A DNA stretch of 64,000 bases from Rhodococcus maanshanensis NBRC 100610 (GTDB lineage Bacteria > Actinomycetota > Actinomycetes > Mycobacteriales > Mycobacteriaceae), in contig NZ_BCXA01000025.1 of NCBI RefSeq assembly GCF_001894865.1, positions 61,809 through 125,808 of the forward strand. Reading direction: 5' to 3'. Positions within the stretch are counted from its first letter, which is position 1; every line of letters starts with the position of its first letter. Made by a program: the position numbers and the translations under genes. The notes beneath the pieces are model-generated. The model was not told the origin of the DNA. It worked only from the letters and a program-made list of their open reading frames with translations, and searched no databases. Below, piece after piece: positions 56,224 to 64,000 of the stretch.

Positions 56224-57504
56224 TCAGGCCTCGCTGCCATCTGACCGGTTCGGAGACGGATCCGACGAATCGGCTTCGCTAACACCACTATTTGGTTCGA
56301 CCCATCGCGCCAGTCTGTTCGCCCCGCCCGCGATCTGTTTCCTACTCGCATTGACAGCCGCCGCACCCTGCGCCCGCGCGGCTAGGAATGCATCGCGAAT
56401 TCTCGCATGATCGGACCCTATCCATTCGTCGACCTGCAGGTTACGTGCGGCGATGAAATCGTCCACGCTCCGCACCAAGGGCTCACGGTATTTGGTCAGG
56501 GTTCGCCCGGCCAATTGACGGTGAACCTCGGATACACGAAGGACTGCGTGGGTGTCGAGGACACTCCGCAATTCGCTGGCCAGTTCATGGTCGGCGTCGA
56601 GATGCTCGCGCAACGTATTTCTGGCGCTCTCCAGCGTTTGCGACAAGTAGCCCGGTTCCGCCACCCTCACACGTTCGAGTCGAAGCTTTTGCCACAGGTA
56701 TAGCGACTGCTGAGCGACGAGGAGCAAACCAAGTGTCTCCCTGAGCAGACCCTTGTCGACCGCCTTTCTCAACTGATCAGCGCGTTTGTCAGCGGTATCC
56801 TCGACGCGAATCTCGGCGAGTAGTTGAATCGCGTGTTGCCGCAATCGTTCGACGCCCACCTCGAGGTCAGCACCCAATGCGGCAATGCTGGACCAGTCGG
56901 TGTCTGTCAATGCAGAACCATCGGCAAGCTCTTTGACTCGGCGTTGCAGGATCCGCTGATGCCCGTACACGTCACCCAGTCGCTGCGCCGAAGCCAGTTT
57001 GAGCACGTCGCCGACTTTGTCTTCGATGATGTCGAGGTGCTCGTCGATTCGGGCTGCCATCTGATCGAGTGCCATCTCGAGCGCTGCGAGACCCAGCATG
57101 ACCTGTCCGGCGCCTGGAACCAATGCTGTTGGCATCACTTGCGGATTCGACAGGATCTTTCCGGTCTTCGCCGACCGCGTCATCTTGTGGTAGGTCACGA
57201 CTGTTCCTGCAGGCGGCCTCGAAAGCTGATCCCACAACTGCCGTCCGCCAACATAGCGGGCAAGATATGGCGAGCGCTGCGACTTCAGGATTGCCCGACC
57301 GGCCTCAACCGCAATTGCCGCTGTTCGATTAGCGGGTACGGCGATTGTGCCTGGCCCGTGGGACTCGGCCCATTCCGACTCGAACCGCTCGATGACATGG
57401 TCTGGACCGATGACGAGGGCTCCGAACTCATCCGGAACGACAGTGAGATCGGCGCCCTCATTCTCGTCGTCGCCATCGAGAGGTTCGATCGAGGACACAG
57501 TCAT
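56224..57504 (-). CDS. Coiled-coil protein of unknown function
   Basis: This 426-aa soluble protein has an N-terminal beta-rich part (residues 1-100; VPANRTAAIAVEAGRAIL, then SPYLARYVGGRQLWDQL), a short hydrophobic Gly-rich segment (VPGAGQVMLGLAALEMAL) at about 140, and long charged helices from about 150 to 370 that look like coiled coil. The end is Ser/Asp-rich. A GTG at 57516 is an alternative start. It is upstream of, and on the same strand as, the HNH/DUF4011 operon (136 bp gap) and could belong to it. No family recognised. Confidence 0.6.
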   Translation of the reverse strand: MTVSSIEPLDGDDENEGADLTVVPDEFGALVIGPDHVIERFESEWAESHGPGTIAVPANRTAAIAVEAGRAILKSQRSPYLARYVGGRQLWDQLSRPPAGTVVTYHKMTRSAKTGKILSNPQVMPTALVPGAGQVMLGLAALEMALDQMAARIDEHLDIIEDKVGDVLKLASAQRLGDVYGHQRILQRRVKELADGSALTDTDWSSIAALGADLEVGVERLRQHAIQLLAEIRVEDTADKRADQLRKAVDKGLLRETLGLLLVAQQSLYLWQKLRLERVRVAEPGYLSQTLESARNTLREHLDADHELASELRSVLDTHAVLRVSEVHRQLAGRTLTKYREPLVRSVDDFIAARNLQVDEWIGSDHARIRDAFLAARAQGAAAVNASRKQIAGGANRLARWVEPNSGVSEADSSDPSPNRSDGSEA

Positions 57505-57849
57505 GACAGGGAACACCTTTCGTTACGGCGACTCGACCGCCCGCCAACACACGACAGCGTGACACGCGACTCCGACAACCTACGACAGATCCATACCACT
57601 TCCCCGGTTTCAACTTCGTCAGGCAACGCAGACCGACCGAAACTCATCTCCAGCCGCGACCCACGCGCAGGAATTGTTGGTACCCGCAATCTGGCCCTCG
57701 AACGATCACCCAACCGACGCTTCGAGGCGACAGCCCGTCACCCACCGGACGACCCACCGATACCACCCCGCGCTACCGTGGACCCGCACACCCAGCCATC
57801 TACAGCAGCGGCCAGCCGTACCCCTGGTCCGGCGCAGGACAGAGGACTC
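57505..57849 (+). other. Intergenic region before the TY-Chap pair
   Basis: About 345 bp between the divergent coiled-coil gene and the TY-Chap gene. The downstream gene's frame is open across it, but the translation is low-complexity and basic, unlike the protein that follows; I treat it as non-coding and as holding both promoters. No repeats or palindromes noted. Confidence 0.4.
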
Positions 57850-58449
57850 ATGAGCGACCACGACACCACCGACGACCAGCCGCTTCGGATCGACGGCGCA
57901 CTCGCCGTGGTCACCGAGCAGCACGACCAGCTGCACGCCCTGTGCGTGCGAACCCTGGCCGAGCTGCTGGGCTCCGAGCCGGACACCGACGAGGACGGCG
58001 ACATCGCGATCCCCGTGCACGGCTTCGCGGTGTATGTGACGGTCGCGGACGACGGCCCGCAGCTGCACGTGTGGTCGTCCATCGTCACCGGCATCACCGA
58101 CCGCGCGCAGGCCACCACGCAGCTGGTCGCGCTGTCGGAGGAGTGGCCGCGGCTGCGCTTCTCGCTCAGCGAGGAGCACCTGCTGGTCTCGACGCTCGTC
58201 GACGCGGACCCGTTCGCGCCGCAGCACCTGATCAACCTGATCGACGAGATCCACGACCTCACACACGACCTCGACGACGACTTCGCGGCCCGGTTCGGCG
58301 GCACCCTCGACTGCGACGCCGACGACGATAGCTATGCCGGTGACTGCGGCGGCGGGGGCTGCGGCGGCGACTGCGCGTGCGGCGACAACGGAGAGCACGT
58401 CGAGGGCGACCTCGGTATCACCGCGGCCGCACCGACTACCTCCGCGTAG
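57850..58449 (+). CDS. Single-domain TY-Chap/YbjN-like protein with Cys-rich tail
   Basis: This 199-aa protein has one YbjN/type III chaperone-like domain, residues about 15-155 (LGSEPDTDEDGDIAIPVHGF, LHVWSSIVTGITDR, EWPRLRFSLSEEHL, DPFAPQHLINLIDE, DDDFAARFGGTL). It matches the second domain of the proteins at 17424 and 58603. The tail is Gly/Cys-rich (CGGGGCGGDCACGDN), a possible metal site. The ATG at 58850-type upstream extensions are rejected; the ATG used has AGAGGA 4-5 nt before it. It probably forms a unit with the next gene, with a hairpin between them. Confidence 0.7.
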   Translation: MSDHDTTDDQPLRIDGALAVVTEQHDQLHALCVRTLAELLGSEPDTDEDGDIAIPVHGFAVYVTVADDGPQLHVWSSIVTGITDRAQATTQLVALSEEWPRLRFSLSEEHLLVSTLVDADPFAPQHLINLIDEIHDLTHDLDDDFAARFGGTLDCDADDDSYAGDCGGGGCGGDCACGDNGEHVEGDLGITAAAPTTSA

Positions 58450-58473
58450 TCGAACCCAACCAAGCCCGAAGGC

Positions 58474-58505
58474 AGCAGGCGCTCGGCAAAAGCCGGGCGC
58501 CTGCT
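58474..58505 (+). terminator. Strong stem-loop between the TY-Chap genes
   Basis: 14-bp arms at 58474-58487 and 58492-58505 pair fully (one G-U) around an AAAA loop. It lies 25 bp after the first TY-Chap stop. There is no T run, so it may be an attenuator or a partial terminator. Confidence 0.7.
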
Positions 58506-58602
58506 CCGTCGCGTCCTGGGCCGGAATGTCGGTCCCTCGCGTTACCCTGCTTGCCGACGGTCGGAAGTGCGGCCGGAGCACGCTGCAGATAGGACCACAC
58601 CG

Positions 58603-59967
58603 TTGCCGGACCTCGAAAAGTTCGACCAGGCCGTCGAACTGGCGTGGCGCGAGTTTCGCGGCACCCTCGCGGACCACATCGGCACGATGCGCGGCGAGGA
58701 CATCCTCGTGGTCGAGCTCGCGGAGGAACCGGGCGTCGGCGGCTATCTCCCCTGCGTGCAGTTTCTGGCCTGGGCCGAGGACCTGGTGCGCTGCGAGGTG
58801 CCCTCCAACGCGTTCCTCGACCCCCGCTTCGCCCTGTCCCCCGCCGACGAGGCGCTGCTGATCGAGCTGGGCTGGCAGCACCCCACCTGCGCGCCCGACG
58901 CTGACCCCGGGGACGGCTCGCCCGCCCACTTCCTCGACCGCACCGTCCGCTGGTCCGACCAGCTCGCCTCGATGGCCGTCTCCGCCTTCCGCGACGTCTG
59001 GAGCGTGCCGCACCCGAGCTTCCTGCGGGCCGAGGCCATCGGCAGCCGTGGCGCCAATCTCGCCGGACCCACCGTGCGGGACTGGCTCGCCTCGGACGTC
59101 GACCCGATGCTCGCGGTCGCCCCGCGCGACCCGGACCACCTCCGCGATCTCGTCGAGGCCGCCCTCACCGATCTGCTCGGCGACCAGCCGCAGGTCGACA
59201 GCGACGGCGACTTCGTCCTGACCCTCGAGGGCCACGCGGTGTTCGTCATCCCGCACGCCACCGAACCCGTCGTCCGGCTGTGGGTGCCGCTGCTCTACCG
59301 GATCGGCGGCCGGACCCGCGCCGCCGAGACGGTCGCCGACCTCACCGCACGCTGGTCGCACCTGCGGTTCGTCCTCCGCGAGGATCGCCTCAACGCGGTG
59401 ATCGAGGTGCCCGGATTTCCCTTCGTGCCACGACATCTGACCGACCTGCTCGACCGCATCACCGCGTTCCTCGCGACCGTGGACCGAGCGTTCGCCGCAC
59501 GCTTCGACGCCGTCGGCTACCGCACCACCCCCTCACCCGCCACGGACCACGAATGCGTCCCAGACGTGCCGCCGTCTCTGATGGCGGTGATGCAGCTGGT
59601 GCTCTTCGGTGAGGGGGACCTCGATGCCGAAATGGCCGCCGACGTCTGCGAACGCGACCGCACCACCATCCTCGAATACATGCGGATCAGTGCGGAACGC
59701 GATGCTGAGTGGCGGGGCTCGCTGGAAAAGGCTCGCGCCGAGGCGGATCCGGACGAGATCGCACTGTGCGAGGGCGAGGCCGCGGCCTGGTCCGACACGC
59801 TGGCCGCGCTCAGCGGAGCCCTCCGGGTCGTCAGCTTCTCCCGCCCCGGATTGACCCCCGCACCGCCCGTGGAACCACCGCGGCAGATGGAGCTGTTCGA
59901 GGACCCGGCCGAGCTCACCCTGTTCGACGACCCCCCTGAGCTAGCATCGGAGTCCGGGACCGCGTGA
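58603..59967 (+). CDS. Full-length TY-Chap/YbjN-like protein with C-terminal clamp-type motif
   Basis: This 454-aa paralogue of the 17424-18482 protein has the same N-terminal domain (FDQAVELAWREFRGTLADHI, YLPCVQFLAWAEDLVRCEVP, LGWQHPTCAP, WSVPHPSFLRAEA) and a second TY-Chap domain at about 185-305. An extra helical segment of about 90 residues (residues about 330-415, starting VPDVPPSLMAVMQLVLFGEG) follows. The tail is RQMELFEDPAELTLFD with Gln at 428. The TTG at 58603 has AGGA 8 nt upstream and starts the homologous region; a GTG at 58567 is the alternative. Function unknown; the shared tail suggests a DNA-replication/repair partner. Confidence 0.72.
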   Translation: MPDLEKFDQAVELAWREFRGTLADHIGTMRGEDILVVELAEEPGVGGYLPCVQFLAWAEDLVRCEVPSNAFLDPRFALSPADEALLIELGWQHPTCAPDADPGDGSPAHFLDRTVRWSDQLASMAVSAFRDVWSVPHPSFLRAEAIGSRGANLAGPTVRDWLASDVDPMLAVAPRDPDHLRDLVEAALTDLLGDQPQVDSDGDFVLTLEGHAVFVIPHATEPVVRLWVPLLYRIGGRTRAAETVADLTARWSHLRFVLREDRLNAVIEVPGFPFVPRHLTDLLDRITAFLATVDRAFAARFDAVGYRTTPSPATDHECVPDVPPSLMAVMQLVLFGEGDLDAEMAADVCERDRTTILEYMRISAERDAEWRGSLEKARAEADPDEIALCEGEAAAWSDTLAALSGALRVVSFSRPGLTPAPPVEPPRQMELFEDPAELTLFDDPPELASESGTA

Positions 59968-60034
59968 TCCGCGTCCAAGACACTCATGCACTCGGCGTTG
60001 GGCGCCTGGGCGGGTAGCACGCCGTGAGGGATAC

Positions 60035-60420
60035 TCAGGTGACTGTCGTGCTCGCGGGCTGATGGGTGTGCGTGATGATTTCGGTGTTGAAGGCCTGTTC
60101 TAGGTAGAGCGCGATTCGCGAACCGATACGTATTCCGAGACACCGAACCAGTGCGTCGATGACTGTGATGGCGGGGCTGCGCCTACTCGTGCGCGGATTT
60201 CTGCAAGCACGTCAAGGGCAGCCTCGGCATCACCCCGGTGGCCACTACCCCGAGCGAGTGGCCAGGGTTCGTCACACCGAGGTATGGGGCTACCGTCGAG
60301 CCGATCGAAACGGCACCAGCCTGAAATCGCCCACTACAATCCAAACCGGGAAGGTGAAATCGTCGAGTTTAGCAATGGAATCGACACTGTTCGCCTTATG
60401 GATCTGCAATCTTCGACCAG
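60035..60420 (-). pseudogene. Decayed gene, exonuclease-like fragment
   Basis: Three minus-strand stretches in different frames read as real protein: IHKANSVDSIAKLDDFTFPV, then PLARGSGHRGDAEAALDVLA (with EIRARVGAAP following), and the end VIDALVRCLGIRIGS...IALYLEQAFNTEIITH, finishing at a stop at 60035. The GHRGDAEAALDVL stretch resembles the last helix of DEDDh exonucleases. Frame changes between the pieces mean the gene is broken. The rest of 59968-60690 holds nothing else I can support. Confidence 0.3.
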
Positions 60421-60690
60421 TCACACAAGACGAAACCGAGGCACACTCCGCAACGGACTGTTCCTATTCAGCTCTATACACCACTCCCTTCTCCATGAAA
60501 GGTCACATCGCGGCGGTAGGACGCTCCGTCATTCACAAAGCGCACAAGCCCACACCACCGCCGTATTCGGGACCATCGTGGTCAAATTGAGGATCAGTGC
60601 TTGACACGCACGTGATCTCGCACGACTTGAAACAATGGACAATGAACCTCGATCCGCTGGCGTGTCACGGCGGTATGCGGCGAGTTGAAG

Positions 60691-63600
60691 TTACCCGAGC
60701 AAACTACGAACACTGTGCCTTGGATCGTTCCGCAACTGTTGCCTCAGAGCGTCCATGCCAGGGGATGCGTCCGCGTAAGTAAGGGCTTGAGCGAGAGTCC
60801 GCCGAACCCGTGCATCAGGATCTTTCGCGAGCCGAGTTGCGGCAAGCTCGTACTGGCTCACGTTTCGAAGGCTGAGCACCGCGGCTAGTTGACGTACCCA
60901 CCGCTCGGAGTGACCGCTCAATAAGTTGGCATCCACAATCGCCGTGACTTCCTGCGGAAGTCCACGGAGAACATGGGCAGCCGCGAAGACATCAGTTCTG
61001 TCCCTAAGCCCTATTAGAACGACCGCCTGTTCACGCACCCAATCGAGTTCATCTCGACTTTCTGCCGAACTGAACGCCAATCGAAGGCCAGCGCCACGCA
61101 ATGACGACGATCCCAGATTCACCTTGAACGTCGACAACGGGTGTGATGGTCCAGTCATCTCATCAAGAGCACTCCCATCTTGGCCACCCTCGACGAAGCT
61201 TCGACTCCGATCAAGAGCATCCTGACGTACCGAAGAAGGCTGCGAGCTCATCAGGTAGCTCGCACCAGAAAGTCCATCCTGCCGACTTTCCGCTGTTTCG
61301 CGCGGATCGCACGCAATCGCCAGAAGTGCGTCAATGCACAGTTTCTGGTCCTCTTTGCCCAGCAACTGAACCAATAGTGCGTCGGCATTCAATCCAGCCC
61401 CATGTGCCGCGCTGCTCATGTCTGGCTCGGGCCGCGTGAGAATACGATCGCGTGCCTCTTCCGCGGCAGCACGCACCGTCGCAGACCGTGGCTTCACAAA
61501 CTGCAAGACAACCTGTGACAAATATCGACCCTCAGCCGCCAGGCGTTCCACTCGATCAGAAAAGCTCTCGCGCTCAGCATCGGTCAGAGGCGTTTCTACG
61601 CTGGTGCGATCGTTGACAACGGTCGCATTAAGCTCCTTAGCCCCCAACAATCTCAATACACCATCATCGAGAAGAGCCGTCAACGCTTCATGCGTATTCG
61701 CTTCTGCGAGATCGAACAGCCTGGTCATCGCGACCGCCGCCAGTCCCGGATGAGCGCCTGCTATTGCGACGCAAGCCTTGACATGTGGGCCATCACTACG
61801 CCGATGGTGCCCCGGTGCACGCGGCACATCATGCTTGAGCAAATCGAGCACTTCGACAGCTTGCTCGACCGAACCCCGGGGTGCGAGTGCGCAGGTACTG
61901 CTGATGATTTGATCTCCCAACACCTGGGCGGGTCCGTCAGTCAACTCACCAGCACGTCCTCGTCGAGCAAGATCGATCAACTGGCGAAGCAATGTCGACG
62001 CAGCTTCGTCATCGAGTAGATCTGCTTGCTCTGAAACTAGGTGTGCACGAGCAGACAATTCCCACCACGGTGCACCAGTGTCAAGTGGTCCAACTGTGAG
62101 CTTCAGATCACCAACCGCCTCCACCAGTGCCGTCAGTTTCTTCGATAGGCCAGCCCGCTGATAGAACGCGGCAGCGAGATTTGGTTCCGCGTTGTCCCGA
62201 TAGAGATCGCCCAACATCTCGAGTGCGGAGGCCTCGTCAGCCCAACGGCCGGTCACGATGGTGTCCACCAACCAACGACGCGCCGCGATGATCGCCGCAT
62301 TCGGTCGCCCAGCGACACGCGCGTTGAGCGTCCGCTCTCGCGGGTCTCGGTACCGCGGAAGCAGCCGATCGCTTGCTGTGGTCCGGAGCGACTGGGCGAG
62401 ACGGTGCTCGTCCTCCAAATCGCTGGTCCAAGGTCCGTACGAGACATTCAAGCGTCGGATCGCATACAGCCAGCTGGCGGCGTCATTCGTTAGTCCGACG
62501 TGGATGCCATCCTCAACCGCCCGCCGCCAGTACTCCAGGGCGTCTTCGGTCTCACCGAGCAGAGCAGATCGACGCGCGTACCTGGCAAATACCAGTGCTG
62601 AGTGACTCTTCGAAGGGAAGAGCCGGTGCCGCGCCATTCTGTCTACGTCTTGCGCCTCTACCGAGTCGTATCCACTTCGGACCAGGCGCAGTCGGAGTGC
62701 GATGTCGTCTGGAACGTCATCGATTGGGTGCTCAGCTACCTGTTCCAAAGCCTTCTGTAAAAGCCCATCCAGATCCGGTAGCTCACCTGAGTCATTCGCA
62801 TCCAACACCTCACAGAGAAGGAGCACCAGCAATGGCTGGTAGGCGGGCACCTCCCCGGCCGTAGGTTCGGTCAGGGCCTCACGTAATACACCGAGGTCGC
62901 CGAGCGGTTCATGGATGCTGTCAACAGCTGCACGGATTAGCTCAGCGTGTCTCTTAGTGGCCGGCGACGCCTCCACGTGGGGGGAGCCTGCTACGAGAGC
63001 CGAGAGGCCGACACCTGCGATCTTATCCAGCCGTCGGCTCTGTTGTGCGGCACTGTCCTCGTCACCGAAGTGCAGACTGATTGCAGCGAGTCGCGCTGCC
63101 AACGCAGCAGCCTCTTCTGCTGAGCCAGCCGCTTCGAGTGCGTCAAGTTGCTTCTCCCGAAGTACAAAGGCATGCCCACGGTAGCCAGCCAGGTCCAACG
63201 TTGCAGCCAGCTCTCCGAAGAGCCGGGCGGCAACATCAGGTTCGGTGGCCTTCTTCGCCTCGGCATCCTTGAGGACCGGCGCAACATCCAGGGTGTTCAG
63301 GGGTCCGACAAGTACTGTCTGTGCCTGCAACATCCGATCGGGCAGCGGAGCCGGTACGCCCTGCGGCGGTGCGCCGGTGCAGAAGTGTGCGGCAGTCTCT
63401 TGCGTCCAGAACGTCGCGACGATCTCGGCGTTCTTACGCAGCGCCTCATTGATGACTTCGGCTCCCCACAGATCAATTTCTAGATCCGGGTGCTCGCTCT
63501 GCAAGTCGGAAAGCTCATCTTGGATCTGTGTGGCTTGTGTCGAAGCACTGGTGGCGACGACGAACTTGTACGCGTCAAACACGCGTCCACTCTGATCTGG

Positions 63601-64000
63601 ACGACCCTCAACGAACTTCTCGACAGCTGCACGGAGGTGCTTCTCCGTAAAGGCTTCGTACTCCTTGCACTGCACCACGCTGTATCTGCCATCGGGTTCG
63701 CGCCCAGCAAGATCGATCCCGTACTGCGCCTGCCCCTGGTTGCCGTACCGCCGAATCTTGATACCGCGGATCCCCAGCAGGTCCTTACTCAAGGCCAACA
63801 TAAGCTTCTCGAAATCATCCCAACCTAGGCCGAGATCTAACGTTGCTCCCCGAGGCATCATCGAGGGGCTGCCAGGTGACGGGGGGAGACTTATCCCGTC
63901 CGATGCGACTCCAACCCATGGGCCCGGTTCGGCGCTCGGGCTCGTCTTCGCGGCCGCCTTCTTCGCGGGAGCCTTCTTCGCGGGAGCCTTCTTCGCGGCC
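60691..64000 (-). CDS. Mrr-like nuclease with helical-repeat body and basic KAP-rich tail (5' end beyond window)
   Basis: This is at least 1102 residues, with the 5' end outside the window. A restriction-endonuclease domain starts at the internal Met at 63861: FEKLMLALSKDLLG, then YGIDLAGREPDGRYSVVQCKEY, the D...QxK pattern (Asp 50, Gln 64, Lys 66 from that Met) of Mrr-type PD-(D/E)xK nucleases. The following roughly 950 residues are helical, with TPR-like and final HEAT-like units (DPDARVRRTLAQALTYAD and DPRHSVRSLLG). No P-loop is visible, so it is not a STAND NTPase. Upstream of the Met the frame has no stop to base 64000 and encodes KKAPAKKAPAKKAAAK and a Pro/Ser linker. The Met has no good ribosome site, so the true start is outside. 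A likely single-gene defence nuclease; that role is inference. Confidence 0.75.
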   Translation of the reverse strand, partial: AAKKAPAKKAPAKKAAAKTSPSAEPGPWVGVASDGISLPPSPGSPSMMPRGATLDLGLGWDDFEKLMLALSKDLLGIRGIKIRRYGNQGQAQYGIDLAGREPDGRYSVVQCKEYEAFTEKHLRAAVEKFVEGRPDQSGRVFDAYKFVVATSASTQATQIQDELSDLQSEHPDLEIDLWGAEVINEALRKNAEIVATFWTQETAAHFCTGAPPQGVPAPLPDRMLQAQTVLVGPLNTLDVAPVLKDAEAKKATEPDVAARLFGELAATLDLAGYRGHAFVLREKQLDALEAAGSAEEAAALAARLAAISLHFGDEDSAAQQSRRLDKIAGVGLSALVAGSPHVEASPATKRHAELIRAAVDSIHEPLGDLGVLREALTEPTAGEVPAYQPLLVLLLCEVLDANDSGELPDLDGLLQKALEQVAEHPIDDVPDDIALRLRLVRSGYDSVEAQDVDRMARHRLFPSKSHSALVFARYARRSALLGETEDALEYWRRAVEDGIHVGLTNDAASWLYAIRRLNVSYGPWTSDLEDEHRLAQSLRTTASDRLLPRYRDPRERTLNARVAGRPNAAIIAARRWLVDTIVTGRWADEASALEMLGDLYRDNAEPNLAAAFYQRAGLSKKLTALVEAVGDLKLTVGPLDTGAPWWELSARAHLVSEQADLLDDEAASTLLRQLIDLARRGRAGELTDGPAQVLGDQIISSTCALAPRGSVEQAVEVLDLLKHDVPRAPGHHRRSDGPHVKACVAIAGAHPGLAAVAMTRLFDLAEANTHEALTALLDDGVLRLLGAKELNATVVNDRTSVETPLTDAERESFSDRVERLAAEGRYLSQVVLQFVKPRSATVRAAAEEARDRILTRPEPDMSSAAHGAGLNADALLVQLLGKEDQKLCIDALLAIACDPRETAESRQDGLSGASYLMSSQPSSVRQDALDRSRSFVEGGQDGSALDEMTGPSHPLSTFKVNLGSSSLRGAGLRLAFSSAESRDELDWVREQAVVLIGLRDRTDVFAAAHVLRGLPQEVTAIVDANLLSGHSERWVRQLAAVLSLRNVSQYELAATRLAKDPDARVRRTLAQALTYADASPGMDALRQQLRNDPRHSVRSLLG

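Noticed and set aside
26004..57849. Prophage or integrative element
   Set aside because: I found no integrase, excisionase, structural phage gene, conjugation gene or direct-repeat attachment sites at either edge; the block looks like a plain defence island.
60597..60888. Short plus-strand frames near 60.6-60.9 kb
   Set aside because: No ribosome sites, no protein-like composition, and overlap with the nuclease gene on the other strand.
63900..64000. KAP-rich stretch as the tail of an HU/HupB-type histone-like protein
   Set aside because: The frame is continuous with the Mrr-like nuclease and no HU domain is visible in the window; the upstream part is outside, so I treat it as the nuclease's own N-terminus.
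1..64000. CRISPR arrays, tRNA or rRNA genes
   Set aside because: No regularly spaced repeats and no tRNA- or rRNA-like sequences were seen on reading through; a dedicated scan was not possible.

Overview
The window looks like chromosomal DNA from a high-GC mycolic-acid actinomycete, most likely Nocardia or a close relative. The evidence is GC-rich codon use, a wax-ester synthase/DGAT beside PlsB and a HAD-PlsC fusion, an antigen-85-type secreted esterase, DUF3558 and DUF4232 lipoproteins, type VII (ESX) secretion substrates, a 13E12-type DUF222 HNH gene with a mycobacterial-style SOS box, and TY-Chap/YbjN-like proteins. No rRNA, tRNA, CRISPR array, integrase or prophage structural gene was recognised.

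Layout. 0-6.5 kb: an acylglycerol operon (WS/DGAT, plsB, HAD-PlsC; 4-bp overlaps) and a secreted mycolyltransferase-like esterase closed by a strong terminator. 6.5-8.7 kb: a MurG-like glycosyltransferase and a sugar-nucleotide SDR. 8.7-12.9 kb: an IS1380-type transposase remnant, the SOS-box DUF222 HNH gene, a lipoprotein and an FAD-linked oxidase. 12.9-17.3 kb: a minus-strand type VII substrate cluster with two copies of a DUF3558-lipoprotein/125-aa unit on either side of a WXG-like protein, a glycine-zipper effector candidate and a four-helix membrane protein. 17.4-26 kb: housekeeping and accessory genes (TY-Chap, RelA/SpoT-domain enzyme, patatin, SWIM-SNF2 helicase, TetR/reductase pair, GNAT).

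26-57.5 kb is a dense defence island. Its core is a complete class 1 DISARM operon on the minus strand in the order drmD-drmMI-drmA-drmB-drmC. A 72-aa protein of unknown family is translationally coupled in front of drmD. A Gabija-like pair (OLD-family ATPase-TOPRIM plus UvrD-like helicase) starts 46 bp behind drmC. Diverging from DISARM are a UvrD-like helicase with a ParE/RelE-like N-terminus and a GmrSD-type DUF262/DUF1524 protein. A decayed small gene and a small acidic protein follow. Next comes a minus-strand operon of an HNH endonuclease and a 1842-aa DUF4011-SF1 helicase-Vsr-like-DUF3320 protein, then a coiled-coil protein of unknown function.

57.8-60 kb carries two TY-Chap/YbjN-like genes paralogous to the one at 17.4 kb. 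Both long paralogues end in a QMELF peptide that matches the beta-sliding-clamp-binding consensus. 60-60.7 kb is gene debris. From 60.7 kb to the window edge is a large Mrr-like nuclease with helical repeats; its frame stays open to the end of the window and includes a Lys-Ala-Pro-rich, histone-H1-like N-terminal tail.

The most likely undescribed elements are the compound DISARM-Gabija transcription unit with its small leader protein, the Mrr-like/repeat nuclease with its basic tail, the clamp-motif TY-Chap proteins, and the duplicated type VII substrate module.
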